This document shows positions 22,711 through 33,510 of a stretch of 64,000 nucleotides of DNA, in pieces (position 1 is the stretch's first letter; the number at the start of each line of letters is the position of its first letter). The stretch comes from Macrostomum hystrix (Eukaryota; Platyhelminthes; Macrostomidae). The notes beneath the pieces were generated by a model. That model made no database searches. It worked only from the letters and a program-made list of their open reading frames with translations, and had not been told where the DNA came from. A program made the translations under genes and the position numbers. The stretch lies in the NCBI GenBank assembly GCA_950097015.1, contig CATNEN010000025.1:2780001-2844000 (forward strand), read 5' to 3'.

Positions 22711-25700
22711 TTAAGACCGCAGGGTGTCCCGCAGGAATCTGCGCAGGATTTTTCCGCTGGGATTTCTAGGAATGGACTCGGCGAACACTACGCCGCCCTC
22801 CAGCCGTTTGTGCTTGGCGACGCGATCGGCGATGAAGACCTTCACCTCGTCCGCTGACAGGCGGGCGCCCGGACGAGGCACCACGAAGGCGCAGGGCAGT
22901 TCGCCGGCCCGCTCATCCGGCCGGCCGACAATGGCGCAGTCCAGCACGGACGGATGGCCGAGCAGCAGATCCTCCAGCTCCGCAGGAGCAACCTGGCTGC
23001 CCTTCACCTTGATCAGCTCCTTCACTCGATCTACGATTCTGAAATTTCAATTCAAGTCGGTGGAAAACAGGGAGAAAAAGGAGTGGAGGAAAATGATTGG
23101 AGAAAGAGAAGGGGAGAAAACAGGGGGGATAAATAAACAGGGAAGAAAAGGGGAGAAGGATAGGAGAAAAAGGAGAGGAGAAAAGGGGAGGGGAGAAGTT
23201 AAATGGTTTTTCGAAGCGATTCTTTGTTGAATTTGAAGTCAAGCAAAAAAACACGCGCATTGCCTACTTAAAGTAGTTATTCTGGTCGTAGATCGCCACA
23301 TCTCCGGTGTGAAACCAGCCGTCGTCGCGTATGCAGTCGCGAGTGGCTTTCTCATTGTTGAGATAACCAAGCATAACGTGCGGCCCCTTCACCACCAGCT
23401 CGCCCTCCTGATTTGGCCCCACATCCAAGCCGGTGCCGACGTCAATCACTCTGGTGAGCTGGTTGCACACCGGTGCTCCAATCTGGCCCATTGTGTCTGC
23501 CGGCCTCTCGCCAAGCGGCTGTGGCGCGTGGGTGATCGGCGACGTCTCGGTGAGGCCATAGACTGCGGGGGAGGCGAGGCTGCCGATAAGGACTTTACTT
23601 CAGCATACCGGGTGCGCAAAAAGTATCCGGACATAATCTTGTTGGCTTTGCTTTCCGAGAGCTTGACATCCTGACATCTGGTAAACCAGAATTTAAACTC
23701 CCAGATCCTTTCAGCATAATCCCAAATCCTAACAGCATAATCCCAAATCCTAACAGCATAATCCCAAATCCTTCTAGCACAATCCCAAATCCTTCTAGCA
23801 CAATCCCAGATCCTTCTAGCATAATCCCAAATCCTTCTAGCACAATCCCAAATCCTTCTAGCACAATCCCAAATCCTTATAATATAATCCCAGATCCTTC
23901 TAGCACAATCCCAGATCCTTCTAGCACAATCCCAAATCCTTATAATATAATCCCGAATCCTTCTAGTAAAATCCCAAATCCTTTCAGCATAATCCCAAAT
24001 CCTTCTAGCACAATCCACAAATCCTTCTACGAGTAGTATAATCCCAAATCCTTCCAGCATAATCCCGAATCCTTCCAGAACAATCAAATAAAAAGAAAAA
24101 TAATGGCAGGAGAGTGCTGCAGACAATCCTTTGGTGACACTAGATCTGCAGCCAGCGAGAAGGCAATTCTTAATGTGTACATCTGCCGTGAGGTTGGCCC
24201 TAAAGGTCGCAAATTACACGATAAGCCCCCAAGTCTTCTCACTTCTCACTCACTCCAATCCAAAATCCACCCACTCCAATCTAAAATCCCCTCACTCCAA
24301 TCTAAAAACCACTCAATCCTATCTAAAATCCACTCACTCCAATCTAAAATCCACTCACTCCAATCTAAAATCCACTCACTCCAATCTAAAATCCACTCAC
24401 TCCTATCCAAAATCCACTCACTCCAGTCTAAAATACACCCACTCCAATCTAAAATCCACTCACGCCAATCCAAAATCCACCCACTCCAATCTAAAATCCA
24501 CCCACTCCAATCTAAAATCCACCCACTCCAATCTAAAATCCACTCACTCCAATCTAAAATCCACCCACTCCAATCTAAAATCCACTCACTCCAATCTAAA
24601 ATCCACTCACTCCTATCCAAAATCCACCCACTCCAATCTAAAATCCACCCACTCCAATCTAAAATCCACCCACTCCAATCTAAAATCCACCCACTCCAAT
24701 CTAAAATCCACTCACTCCAATCTAAAATCCACTCACTCCAATCTAAAATCCACTCACTCCTATCCAAAATCCACTCACTCCAATCTAAAATCCACCCACT
24801 CCAATCTAAAATCCACTCACTCCAATCTAAAATCCACTCACTCCTATCCAAAATCCACTCACTCCAATCTAAAATCCACTCACTCCTATCCAAAATCCAC
24901 CCACTCCAATCTAAAATCCACCCACTCCAATCTAAAATCCACTCACTCCAATCTAAAATCCACTCACTCCAATCTAAAATCCACTCACTCCAATCTAAAA
25001 TCCACTCACTCCAATCTAAAATCCACTCACTCCAATCTAAAATCCACTCACTCTAATCTAAAATCCACCCACTCCAATCCAAAATCTACTCACTCCAATC
25101 CAAAATCTACTCACTCCAATCTAAAATCTACTCACTCCAATCCAAAATCTACTCACTCCAATCTAAAATCTACTCACTCCAATCCAAAATCTACTCACTC
25201 CAATCTAAAATCCACTCACTCCAATCTAAAATCCACCCACTCCAATCTAAAATCCACTCACTCCAATCTAAAATCCACTCACTCCAATCTAAAATCCACT
25301 CACTCCAATCCAAAATCTACTCACTCCAATCTAAAATCCACTCACTCCAATCCAAAATCTACTCACTCCAATCTAAAATCCACTCACTCCAATCTAAAAT
25401 CCACTCACTCCAATCTAAAATCCACTCACTCCAATCTAAAATACACTCACTCCAATCTAAAATCCACCCACTCCAATATAAAATCCACTCACTCCAATCT
25501 AAAATCCACTCACTCCAATCTAAAATCCACTCACTCCAATCTAAAATCCACTCACTCCAATCTAAAATCCACTCACTCCTATCCAAAATCCACTCACACA
25601 AATATTTCAAACCCATTCTGAATCCAAATCCAAACTCAAATCCATATTTAAATAGCTCACGCTGCTGCAGTTCAACATCAGCTCCGTATCTGGTCTTGAA

Positions 25701-28155
25701 CATGCCCACTAGTCGATGCTGGCTCTCTGGTCCCAGTGGCGCTGCGGCGCTGTAGACCTGCCGCACCGAGGAAAGATTGAAGCGCTCGGACAGCGGATGC
25801 TGCAGCAGAAACAATATCAGAGGCGGCACCAGGTGCATCACGCTGATGCCGTGCTCCTCTATGGCTTTTAGAAAGGTCTCGGGTTCGAATTTGCGCATTA
25901 GCACAGTTGCGCAACCGTTGTACAACGCTTGGCCGGACATCGCCTGCGGTGTCGTTTTTTTAGTGGATTCGGACTTGAAGGTCGGGGGTTCGATTCCCGA
26001 CTCCAAATAAACAATTCGTGTCCTTTAGCAACCCAGAGAAAAAAAATCTGTTTTTGTCCCGTTTCGTATGGTACCAAATAAACGACAAAAAAACAGATTT
26101 TTTACCCGGGAAGACACTGAACTCTGCATTTCTTCAGTTCACCCAGCTGTTAAATGGGTACCAGCAACAGTTAAGGTAATTAAGGGTGCGTTTGGCATCC
26201 ACCTGAACAAATTGCAGCAACTCATACCTGTCCATAGATATGATAGAATGGCAACACGCCCAGATAGGGACCGGACATCACTGACGGCCTGAGGGAGCGA
26301 TTGTACTGCAGCAGGTTGACGCAGATGTTGGTGTGACTGAGCTGCACTCCCTTTGGCAGGCCGGTGGTGCCGCTGCTGTAGGGCAGGATGGCCACCCGCC
26401 CGGCCGCGTCCAGCCGCCAGTCGGCTAGGCTGCGCGGACCGTCGGAGTCGGCTAATAGTTCGTCGAAGTGACGCGCACCAGAAACTGGATGATCAACGAC
26501 GTAGATATCCTTTTGCGGGATTGAAAAGGTTTCGAGGATAGGTTTGGAATGGATGAAATCATGTGGATCGTGTAGATAGAGTTGATAGGTATTGGGTCTC
26601 AGGTGAGTGTAAATTGACGGGTAGAGATTGTGGGTGTAGGGTATGGGGTGTGTGTACATTGAGGGGTAGAGTTTGTGAGTGCTGGGTCTGAAGTGTGTGT
26701 ACATTGAGGGGTAGAGTTTGTGGGTTTAGGGTCTGAAGTGTGTGTACATTGAGGGGTAGAGTTTGTGAGTGCTGGGTCTGAAGTGTGTGTACATTGAGGG
26801 GTAGAGTTTGTGGGTTTAGGGTCTGAAGTGTGTGTACATTGAGGGGTAGAGATTGTGGGTGCTGGGTCTGAAGTGTGTGTACATTGAGGGGTAGAGATTG
26901 TGGGTGCTGGGTCTGAAGTGTGTGTACATTGAGGGGTAGAGATTGTGGGTGCTGGGTCTGAAGTGTGTGTACATTGAGGGGTAGAGATTGTGGGTGGTGG
27001 GTCTGAAGTGTGTGTACATTGAGGGGCAGAATGAGTCACCTTGACGCATCCGGCCTCTTTAGCAGCCTTGGCAGCCGTGTCAAACTTGTCAGCCTGGGTG
27101 ACAACCGCTGTGGCGCCGGAGTGCCTGAGCTGGTAGGCCAGCTCGCTGTGAGTGAAATTCGGGTTGGCCAAAGTCAGTGTGGCTCCGGCAGTCATTGCGC
27201 CGAACTGGGCGATGAGGAACTCCGGGCAGTTGTGCAGAAACAAAGCTAGCACGGCGCCGTCAGCGATGCCGTGCCGAGTCAAGCCAGCCGCGGCATTCAA
27301 CGACAAGTCGCGCAAGTCGGCAAAGGTCAGCACTCGACGGCCGGGATCGGAGGCCGTGACATCGATGAGGGCCGGTCGATTGGCGGCCTCGTCGACCCGG
27401 CCGATGCTTGCTATTTCAGCCGGTGTGAGGTCCGGAACGGGGCTGCGAATGATGCGCTGTTGCCGCTGTTGCTGCTAGTTAAGAAAGGATGTAGTAGAGG
27501 CGTTGGCTGACTAGAAGGACCACTAGTCCCACTATAATAGCTATAGCTAAATCTCATTGGCAAAAGTAGCGTGATTTTTTACTATAAGCAGCCCTACTGC
27601 TCTCTGATTGGCTATCATTTGCCCAACTGCTCGTCTCATTTACTATCAGTAGCCTCACTGCTCTCTCATTGGCTATCAGTAGCCTCACTGCTCTCTCATT
27701 GGCTATCAGTAACCTCACTGCTCTCTCATTGGCCATCAGTAGCCTCACTGCTCTCTCATTTACTATCAGTAGCCCGATTGCTCTCTCATTGGCTATCAGT
27801 AGCCTCACTGCTCTCTCATTGGCTATCAGTAGCCTCACTGCTCTCTCATTGGCTATCAGTAACCTCACTGCTCTCTCATTGGCTATCAGTAGCCTCACTG
27901 CTCTCTCATTGGCTATCAGTAGCCTCACTGCTCTCTCATTGGCTATCAGTAGCCTCACTGCTCTCTCATTGGCTATCAGTAGCCTCACTGCTCTCTCATT
28001 GGCTATAAACCCAGAGTTTGGCAGCTCGAACTAACCTCCTCCGGTCTCTGATGCTGATGATGCCTGCTGCCGCCACCGCCAGAGCATAAATACCTTCGAG
28101 ATAGTCTACGGCACAGCGAAGCCGCGCCGCCAACCAATGAGACTCGAGCGGACAT
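22711..28155 (-). CDS. Acyl-CoA synthetase, 4-coumarate:CoA-ligase type, probably mitochondrial (complete)
   Basis: Six exons: 28155-28036, 27474-27040, 26509-26228, 25943-25661, 23562-23268, 23038-22711. They sum to 1743 nt, 580 residues plus stop, with matching phases (0, 0, 0, 1, 2). ANL-superfamily enzymes adenylate a carboxylic acid with ATP and then form the CoA thioester. Diagnostic motifs in order: IIRSPVPD near the start of exon 2, P-loop YSSGTTGLPKG (229-239), YGLTETSP (375-382), GWFHTGD (455-461), the hinge IVDRVKELIK, and C-terminal NPSGK with the adenylation lysine at 568. All key residues are present and the length is normal. Residues 1-35 are rich in Arg, Ser, Gly and Ala with no acidic residue, as in mitochondrial presequences. 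The C-terminus is DTLRS, with no peroxisomal SKL. The substrate cannot be inferred. Introns 1, 2 and 4 are minisatellites; intron 3 holds a SINE. Confidence 0.92.
23700..24090. repeat. 18-bp minisatellite in synthetase intron 4
   Basis: Units of AATCCCAAATCCTTCTAGCA with ATAA or CACA endings. Confidence 0.95.
24172..24245 (-). mobile_element. SINE fragment (family B)
   Basis: Matches the 63485-63737 SINE over GTGTACATCTGCC, GAGGTTGGCCCT and AAGCCCCCAAG. It lacks the tRNA head and abuts the next array. Confidence 0.6.
24245..25605. repeat. 22-bp minisatellite carrying GTGAGTGG in each unit
   Basis: About 60 copies of CTCACTCCAATCTAAAATCC plus AC. On the transcribed strand each unit reads GGAGTGAGTGGATTTTAG and so contains a donor-like GTGAGT. 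The array begins about 50 nt after the true exon 4 donor at 25660. Confidence 0.97.
25948..26210 (+). mobile_element. tRNA-derived SINE in synthetase intron 3
   Basis: Box B GGGGTTCGATTCCCGACTCC is followed by a body ending in AACTCTGCATTTCTTCAGTT and ACCCAGCTGTTAAATGGGTA, which matches the other family A copies in reverse. It nearly fills the 284-bp intron. Confidence 0.65.
26595..27030. repeat. 45-bp minisatellite starting at a splice donor
   Basis: About ten copies around GAAGTGTGTGTACATTGAGG. In transcript sense it starts within about 10 nt of the exon 2 donor (27039). Confidence 0.95.
27650..28008. repeat. 30-bp minisatellite of inverted CCAAT boxes
   Basis: About 12 copies of CTCTCATTGGCTATCAGTAG. 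On the synthetase sense strand each unit holds AGCCAATGAGAG, a CCAAT-box core. It lies in intron 1, about 25 nt after the exon 1 donor. Confidence 0.95.
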
Positions 28156-28159
28156 GCTT

Positions 28160-28730
28160 ATCTCTGAATTATGCGTGTTAACATAAATAAACTGCTGATT
28201 GCGGTGAAATTAGCAAAGATTAGTAGCTTAGTATTTACAGCTTCGGACTCCTAACCGAAGAGGTCCAGAGTTCGAATCTGAGAGCACGGAAATAGTTTGC
28301 TACCTTAAACTAGGCACTTAACTCTCTAGCGCCAATTGCAAAATGAGTTTCCATAATTAACTATTTCCATTGGGGTTAAAATTTGCTAAGGGTGTGGTAG
28401 CTCTGCCCAGTCCATGGACAGAACAGTTGCAATAGTAGCTGCAGTTGCCTAATTGGGCTAGGTGTCATTTGTAACAAAAAAAACTAAGAATGAAGAACAT
28501 TACTGTGAAGTCATTAGAGAAATAGAAAAAAGTGTTCTATAAGTGTTAAACGTCTTTAACCAACTGCAGAAAAAATAGAAGTACAAGCAAAAAATACTTC
28601 TAAGGCCTGGAATAAAAACTATGTAAGATAGGAGAAAAAACATAGGATTTCAGTTGGAATCGATAAATAGCTTAGGAATATGAATACGCTAGTCATTTGG
28701 CAATTAAGAATTTTAGCAACTTGATGACAT
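28160..28730. other. 5' flank of the synthetase gene with a SINE
   Basis: Contains a plus-strand tRNA-like head at about 28213-28290 and its body to about 28470, including CAGTCCATGGAC. The rest is AT-rich. The synthetase promoter should lie here. ACCAATGAGACTCG (28134-28147) is a CCAAT-like motif inside exon 1. Confidence 0.45.
28213..28470 (+). mobile_element. tRNA-derived SINE
   Basis: Anticodon-arm-like CTTCGGACTCCTAACCGAAG is followed by box B GAGTTCGAATCTG and then the shared CAGTCCATGGAC body. The acceptor stem does not pair, so it is not a working tRNA. Confidence 0.55.
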
Positions 28731-28734
28731 TTTC

Positions 28735-30612
28735 AGCAATTAGGGATTTTCAGCAACTCGGGATTTTCAGCAATTAGGGATTTTCAGCAAATAGGGATTT
28801 TCAGCAACAAGGAATTTTCAGCAATTAGGGATTTTCAGCAACTAGAGATTTTCAGCAATCCGGGATTTTCAGCAACTAGAGATTTTCAGCTATCCGGGAT
28901 TTTCAGCAACTAGAGATTTTCAGCAATCCGGGATTTTCAGCAACTAGGGATTTTCAGCAATCCGGGATTTTCAGAAACTAGGGATTTTCAGCAATCCGGG
29001 ATTTTCAGCAACTAGGGATTTTCAGCAACAAGGAATTTTCAGCAACTCGGGATTTTCAGCAACTCGGGATTTTAGCAATTATGGATTTTCAGCAAATAGG
29101 GATTTTCAGCAACAAGGAATTTTCAGCAATTAGGTATTTTCAGCAACTAGGGATTTTAAGTAACTCGGGATTTTCAGCAATTAGGGATTTCCAACAATTA
29201 GAGATTTTCAGCAACAATGAATTTTCAGCAATCCGGGATTTTCAGCAACTAGGGATTTTCAGCAATCCGGGATTTTCAGCAACTAGGGATTTTAAGTAAC
29301 TCGGGATTTTCAGCAATTAGGGATTTCCAACAATTATAGATTTTCAGCAACAAGGAATTTTCAGCAATCCGGGATTTTCAGCAACTAGGGATTTTCAGCA
29401 ATCCGGGATTTTCAGAAACTAGGGATTTTCAGCAATCCAGGATTTTCAGCAACTAGAGATTTTCAGCAATTAGGGATTTTCAGCAACTCGGGATTTTCAG
29501 CAATTAGGGATTTTCAGCAAATAGGGATTTTCAGCAACAAGGAATTTTCAGCAATTAGGGATTTTCAGCAACTAGAGATTTTCAGCAATCCGGGATTTTC
29601 AGCAACTAGAGATTTTCAGCTATCCGGGATTTTCAGCAACTAGAGATTTTCAGCAATCCGGGATTTTCAGCAACTAGGGATTTTCAGCAATCCGGGATTT
29701 TCAGAAACTAGGGATTTTCAGCAATCCGGGATTTTCAGAAACTAGGGATTTTCAGCAATCCGGGATTTTCAGCAACTAGGGATTTTCAGCAAATAGGGAT
29801 TTTCAGCAACTAGGGATTTTAAGTAACTCGGGATTTTCAGCAATTAGGGATTTCCAACAATTATAGATTTTCAGCAACAAGGAATTTTCAGCAATCCGGG
29901 ATTTTCAGCAACTAGGGATTTTCAGCAATCCGGGATTTTCAGAAACTAGGGATTTTCAGCAATCCGGGATTTTCAGCAACTAGGGATTTTCAGCAATCCG
30001 GGATTTTCAGCAACTAGGGATTTTCAGCAACTAGGGATTTTCAGCAACTAGGGATTTTCAGCAACTAGAGATTTTCAGAAACTAGGAATTTTCAGAAACT
30101 AGAGATTTTCAGCAATCCGGGATTTTCAGCAACTAGGGATTTTCAGAAACTAGAGATTTTCAGCAATCCGGGATTTTCAGAAACTAGGGATTTTCAGAAA
30201 CTAGGGATTTTCAGCAACTAGAGATTTTCAGAAACTAGGGATTTTCAGAAACTAGGGATTTTCAGCAATCCGGGATTTTCAGCAACTAGGGATTTTCAGA
30301 AACTAGAGATTTTCAGTAATCCGGGATTTTCAGAAACTAGGGATTTTCAGCAATCCGGGATTTTCAGCAACTAGGGATTTTCAGCAACTAGGGATTTTCA
30401 GCAACTAGAGATTTTCAGAAACTAAGGATTTTCAGAAACTAGAGATTTTCAGAAACTAAGGATTTTCAGAAACTAGAGATTTTCAGAAACTAGAGATTTT
30501 CAGCAACTAGGGATTTTCAGAAACTAGAGATTTTCAGCAACTAGGGATTTTCAGCAACTAGAGATTTTCAGCAACTAGGGATTTTCAGTTACTCGGGATT
30601 TTCAGCAACTAG
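28735..30612. repeat. 16-17-bp satellite (GGGATTTTCAGCAACTA)
   Basis: More than 100 copies in several subtypes (AACTAG, AATCCG, AAACTAG, AATTAG), arranged in partly repeated blocks. It lies between the synthetase 5' end and the RdRP-helicase 3' end. Confidence 0.97.
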
Positions 30613-30619
30613 GGATCTT

Positions 30620-31120
30620 AACCAATTATTCATCTACATAAGATTTTAGCAATGAGGGATTTAGGCAAATAAATACTTATTTGAAAAATTGCATTTTTTA
30701 TTTCGATAAATTGGGATTTTGTTACTTAGTGTATTTTAAAGCTGGGACTGGGATGTAGTGCAGCATAGTGCAGGGTTACATGGAAAGCTTTGTCTTCAAT
30801 TATATACCTTAAGGTATAAGATGCACTTTAAAATTTTAAGCGGAAAAAAAACTGAAAAAATGTTTACAAGAAAGGGTTAGCTTGGCTGCATTAAAAATGC
30901 TAAAACTCTTAAAACAGAGGGGCGCTTAAAAATAGATATTTTTAATCTAAAACAGTTAATAAAAAATTATTGGAGTTGTCACTGAATAAAACAGACAAAA
31001 ACAAAAACATTATGAATAATCGTGCACAAAACGGTAAAACTTTGGCAAACAGACAAATCACCAGCTAATTACAGTGACCTTGTTACTGTGCTCGTTGTCT
31101 GCCGAAATACCGATTCTGTC
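30620..31120. other. 3' flank of the RdRP-helicase gene
   Basis: AT-rich. A minus-strand AATAAA lies at about 30697-30702 and could be its polyadenylation signal. No other gene seen. Confidence 0.4.
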
Positions 31121-31122
31121 AT

Positions 31123-31418
31123 TACGAGGTGCATTCAAAAAGTTCTTTTCGGTGCTCAGCAAAAATTAACAAAAAACGTATGGAACTTCATCAAGCTCCG
31201 AACGTCTTGCTTTGAAAAAGATTCTGCCATGGCCAAGAAATAGAAGGGTAGCTTAAAAAATTGCTTGTAGCTCAGACACAGTCACCAGCTAAGGCTTAAA
31301 AACTCAGGAAGGTTTAGGCCATAAACTTAACTTGCAGCATTCGAAAAAATTTTGATCTGTGTGTCATTTACAAAACAATGCCAAAGGACCGAAAAGAACT
31401 TTTTGAATGCACCTCGTA
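31123..31418. mobile_element. Mariner-type MITE with perfect 28-bp terminal repeats
   Basis: The inverted repeats at 31125-31152 and 31389-31416 are exact complements, starting CGAGGTGCATTCAAAAAG. They are flanked by TA on both sides, the mariner target duplication. The 236-bp interior has no transposase. Its right end is one base from the stop codon of the RdRP-helicase gene. Confidence 0.92.
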
Positions 31419-31419
31419 G

Positions 31420-33510
31420 CTAGAATTGTCCACCAGCTTGTCCACCGCCTCTAGGGACATTGTGTCCACCAGCTTGTCCGCCGCCTCTAGGGACATTGTG
31501 TCCACCAGCTTGTCCGCCGCCTCTAGGGACATTGTGTCCACCAGCTTGTCCGCCGCCTCTAGGGACATTGTGTCCACCGTCTTGTCCACCGCCTCTAGGG
31601 ACATTGTGTCCACCAGCTTGTCCGCCGCCTCTAGGGACATTGTGTCCACCAGCTTGTCCGCCGCCTCTAGGGACATTGTGTCCACCAGCTTGTCCGCCGC
31701 CTCTAGGGACATTGTGTCCACCAGCTTGTCCGCCGCCTCTAGGGACATTGTGTCCACCAGCTTGTCCGCCGCCTCTAGGGACATTGTGTCCACCAGCTTT
31801 TCCACCGCCTCTAGGGACATTGTGTCCACCAGCTTGTCCACCGCCTCTAGGGACATTGTGTCCACCAGCTTGTCCACCGCCACTAGGGACATTGTGTCCA
31901 CCGTCTTGTCCACCTCCACTAGGGACATTGTGTCCACCGTCTTGTCCACTGTCTGTAGGGACATTGTGTCCACCGCATTGTCCGCCACCTCTAGGGACAT
32001 TGTGTCCTCTGTATTGTCCACTGCCTCTAGGGACGTTGTGTCCTCTGTATTGTCTGCCGCCCCTAGGGGCATTTTGTCCACCAGCTTGTCCACCGCCTCT
32101 AGAGACATTGAGTCCATCGTATTGTCCACCATCTCTGCCAGGCTGTCTGCTATGCCGATTCTGTTCTCGTGCTTGAAATTTTCTACGAAGTCCGCCGCTT
32201 TCACGCTGTGAGGCGTTGCCATAGCAACCGCTACTACGCAGAGTTGATCCTTGGCATAACCCACTGCCCTCAGTCAGCAGCGGAATTTGACTGTCAGGAA
32301 CCTCGTTAGCCTGGGCCAGCCAATCCCGCCAAATCTCAGACCCGCCAGTCAGCACTTCCCGGTCGCCAATGACAACAAGACGCTGTCGGGCTCTAGTCAG
32401 CATTACGGCTAGCTGATTGGGCAGCGCCGAGACGACTGCAGCATCAGCGGCATCAATAACAATGGACTGAGCTTCGCAGCCACGAAATTCTTCGATAGTG
32501 ACAACTTCAACGCAGTCAAATTGAGCCTCGCGAAGCCGCAACTGCAGCATTTGAGCTCGCTTTGGACATAGCATCAAGACAACAGCCAGTTCAGACTGCT
32601 GTCCACCTACCAGACAGGACAGGATTCGTACCAGTAGCTTGAAATAAAAATGGTTATCTTCGACTGCGACGCAAAGTTGTTTGCAGTTGACGAAACAAAC
32701 AGTTGGCAGGATGGCAAGGCTTCCAGCAATTGGTACAGCGACTCGGTCGGATAGTTGCGTCATCGTTTCTCGAAAAAAATGTTGATTAGGAAATCGCGCC
32801 AGTTCCCGCCGCATTCGATGCTGAACAGTCAACTGGAGTAGTCGAGGACCTGGTGCGTCTCGAAGACTATCGCCAAGCCGACGGATCAAGGAGTCGCTGG
32901 CTGAATACTGCGGATCTCCTAGGAGAACGAGGCGTTGAGAACAGTGCGCCAGAGCGCACAGAGTCACATACTCCGGGATGTTCCCCGTGTCGTCGATCAG
33001 TACGAGAGGAAACGAAAGTCCACTAGCGTCCAGTGCGTCGCTGCCAGACAGAACAACATCCGCCGATTCAAGGAGCCTCCGGCTCAGCCGATCTTCATCA
33101 ACGCCGCGTTCACTAGATTTTTCTTTGAATTCTTCGTCTTCAAGTTGACATCGGCAAAGCTGGGCGTCGAGTGTCAAATCGTCGACGTCTGCGGCGGCCG
33201 GGCGGCGGCGTCCGGCAAGGCGAAGCAGCAGAAGATGCGGAGCCGCCAGCCGCAGCCGACGGGTGAGGCTGTCCAGAGCTGCCTGGGAATCGACACAGAC
33301 GAGAATCGGCAGCAGCGATGGCTGGGCAGATGCCGCACGGACAATGCTGATGACCAGGCTTGACTTTCCCGTGCCCGGAGGTCCGTGGATTAGCGTTAGT
33401 CCAGGCGCTGGCGAGTCGCTAAGGACGGCTGTCTGAGCGGCACGCTGTTGAGCGTCCAAGAACTGCTCGTTTGCATCCGCATCGAACGATGAAGCAGAGC
33501 TGATTTTCTC
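31420..33510 (-). CDS. SF1 helicase exon with Gly/Arg-rich repeat tail (exon 10)
   Basis: Encodes residues 1403-2098. Helicase motifs: Q-like [12 protein letters not shown], Walker A GPPGTGKS (1445-1452), Walker B-like [10 protein letters not shown] (1574-1578), motif III-like GDPQYSAS, motif IV-like QHRM (1632-1635), motif [12 protein letters not shown] and motif [10 protein letters not shown] (1773-1780). This order is that of UPF1-like helicases. Two deviations: Walker B is DD where the family has DE, and GDPQY replaces GDPxQL. Both may lower activity. From about 1860 a 12-residue unit ([12 protein letters not shown]) repeats about 20 times to a stop at 31422-31420, one base from a mariner MITE. 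Confidence 0.92.
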   Translation of the reverse strand, partial: EKISSASSFDADANEQFLDAQQRAAQTAVLSDSPAPGLTLIHGPPGTGKSSLVISIVRAASAQPSLLPILVCVDSQAALDSLTRRLRLAAPHLLLLRLAGRRRPAAADVDDLTLDAQLCRCQLEDEEFKEKSSERGVDEDRLSRRLLESADVVLSGSDALDASGLSFPLVLIDDTGNIPEYVTLCALAHCSQRLVLLGDPQYSASDSLIRRLGDSLRDAPGPRLLQLTVQHRMRRELARFPNQHFFRETMTQLSDRVAVPIAGSLAILPTVCFVNCKQLCVAVEDNHFYFKLLVRILSCLVGGQQSELAVVLMLCPKRAQMLQLRLREAQFDCVEVVTIEEFRGCEAQSIVIDAADAAVVSALPNQLAVMLTRARQRLVVIGDREVLTGGSEIWRDWLAQANEVPDSQIPLLTEGSGLCQGSTLRSSGCYGNASQRESGGLRRKFQAREQNRHSRQPGRDGGQYDGLNVSRGGGQAGGQNAPRGGRQYRGHNVPRGSGQYRGHNVPRGGGQCGGHNVPTDSGQDGGHNVPSGGGQDGGHNVPSGGGQAGGHNVPRGGGQAGGHNVPRGGGKAGGHNVPRGGGQAGGHNVPRGGGQAGGHNVPRGGGQAGGHNVPRGGGQAGGHNVPRGGGQAGGHNVPRGGGQDGGHNVPRGGGQAGGHNVPRGGGQAGGHNVPRGGGQAGGHNVPRGGGQAGGQF

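Noticed and set aside
24103-25621. Long Ser/His/Lys-rich open frames
   Set aside because: Artefact of the 22-bp array in synthetase intron 4.
28213-28290. Functional tRNA (CCT-like anticodon arm)
   Set aside because: Acceptor and D arms do not pair. The shared body sequence shows it is a SINE head.
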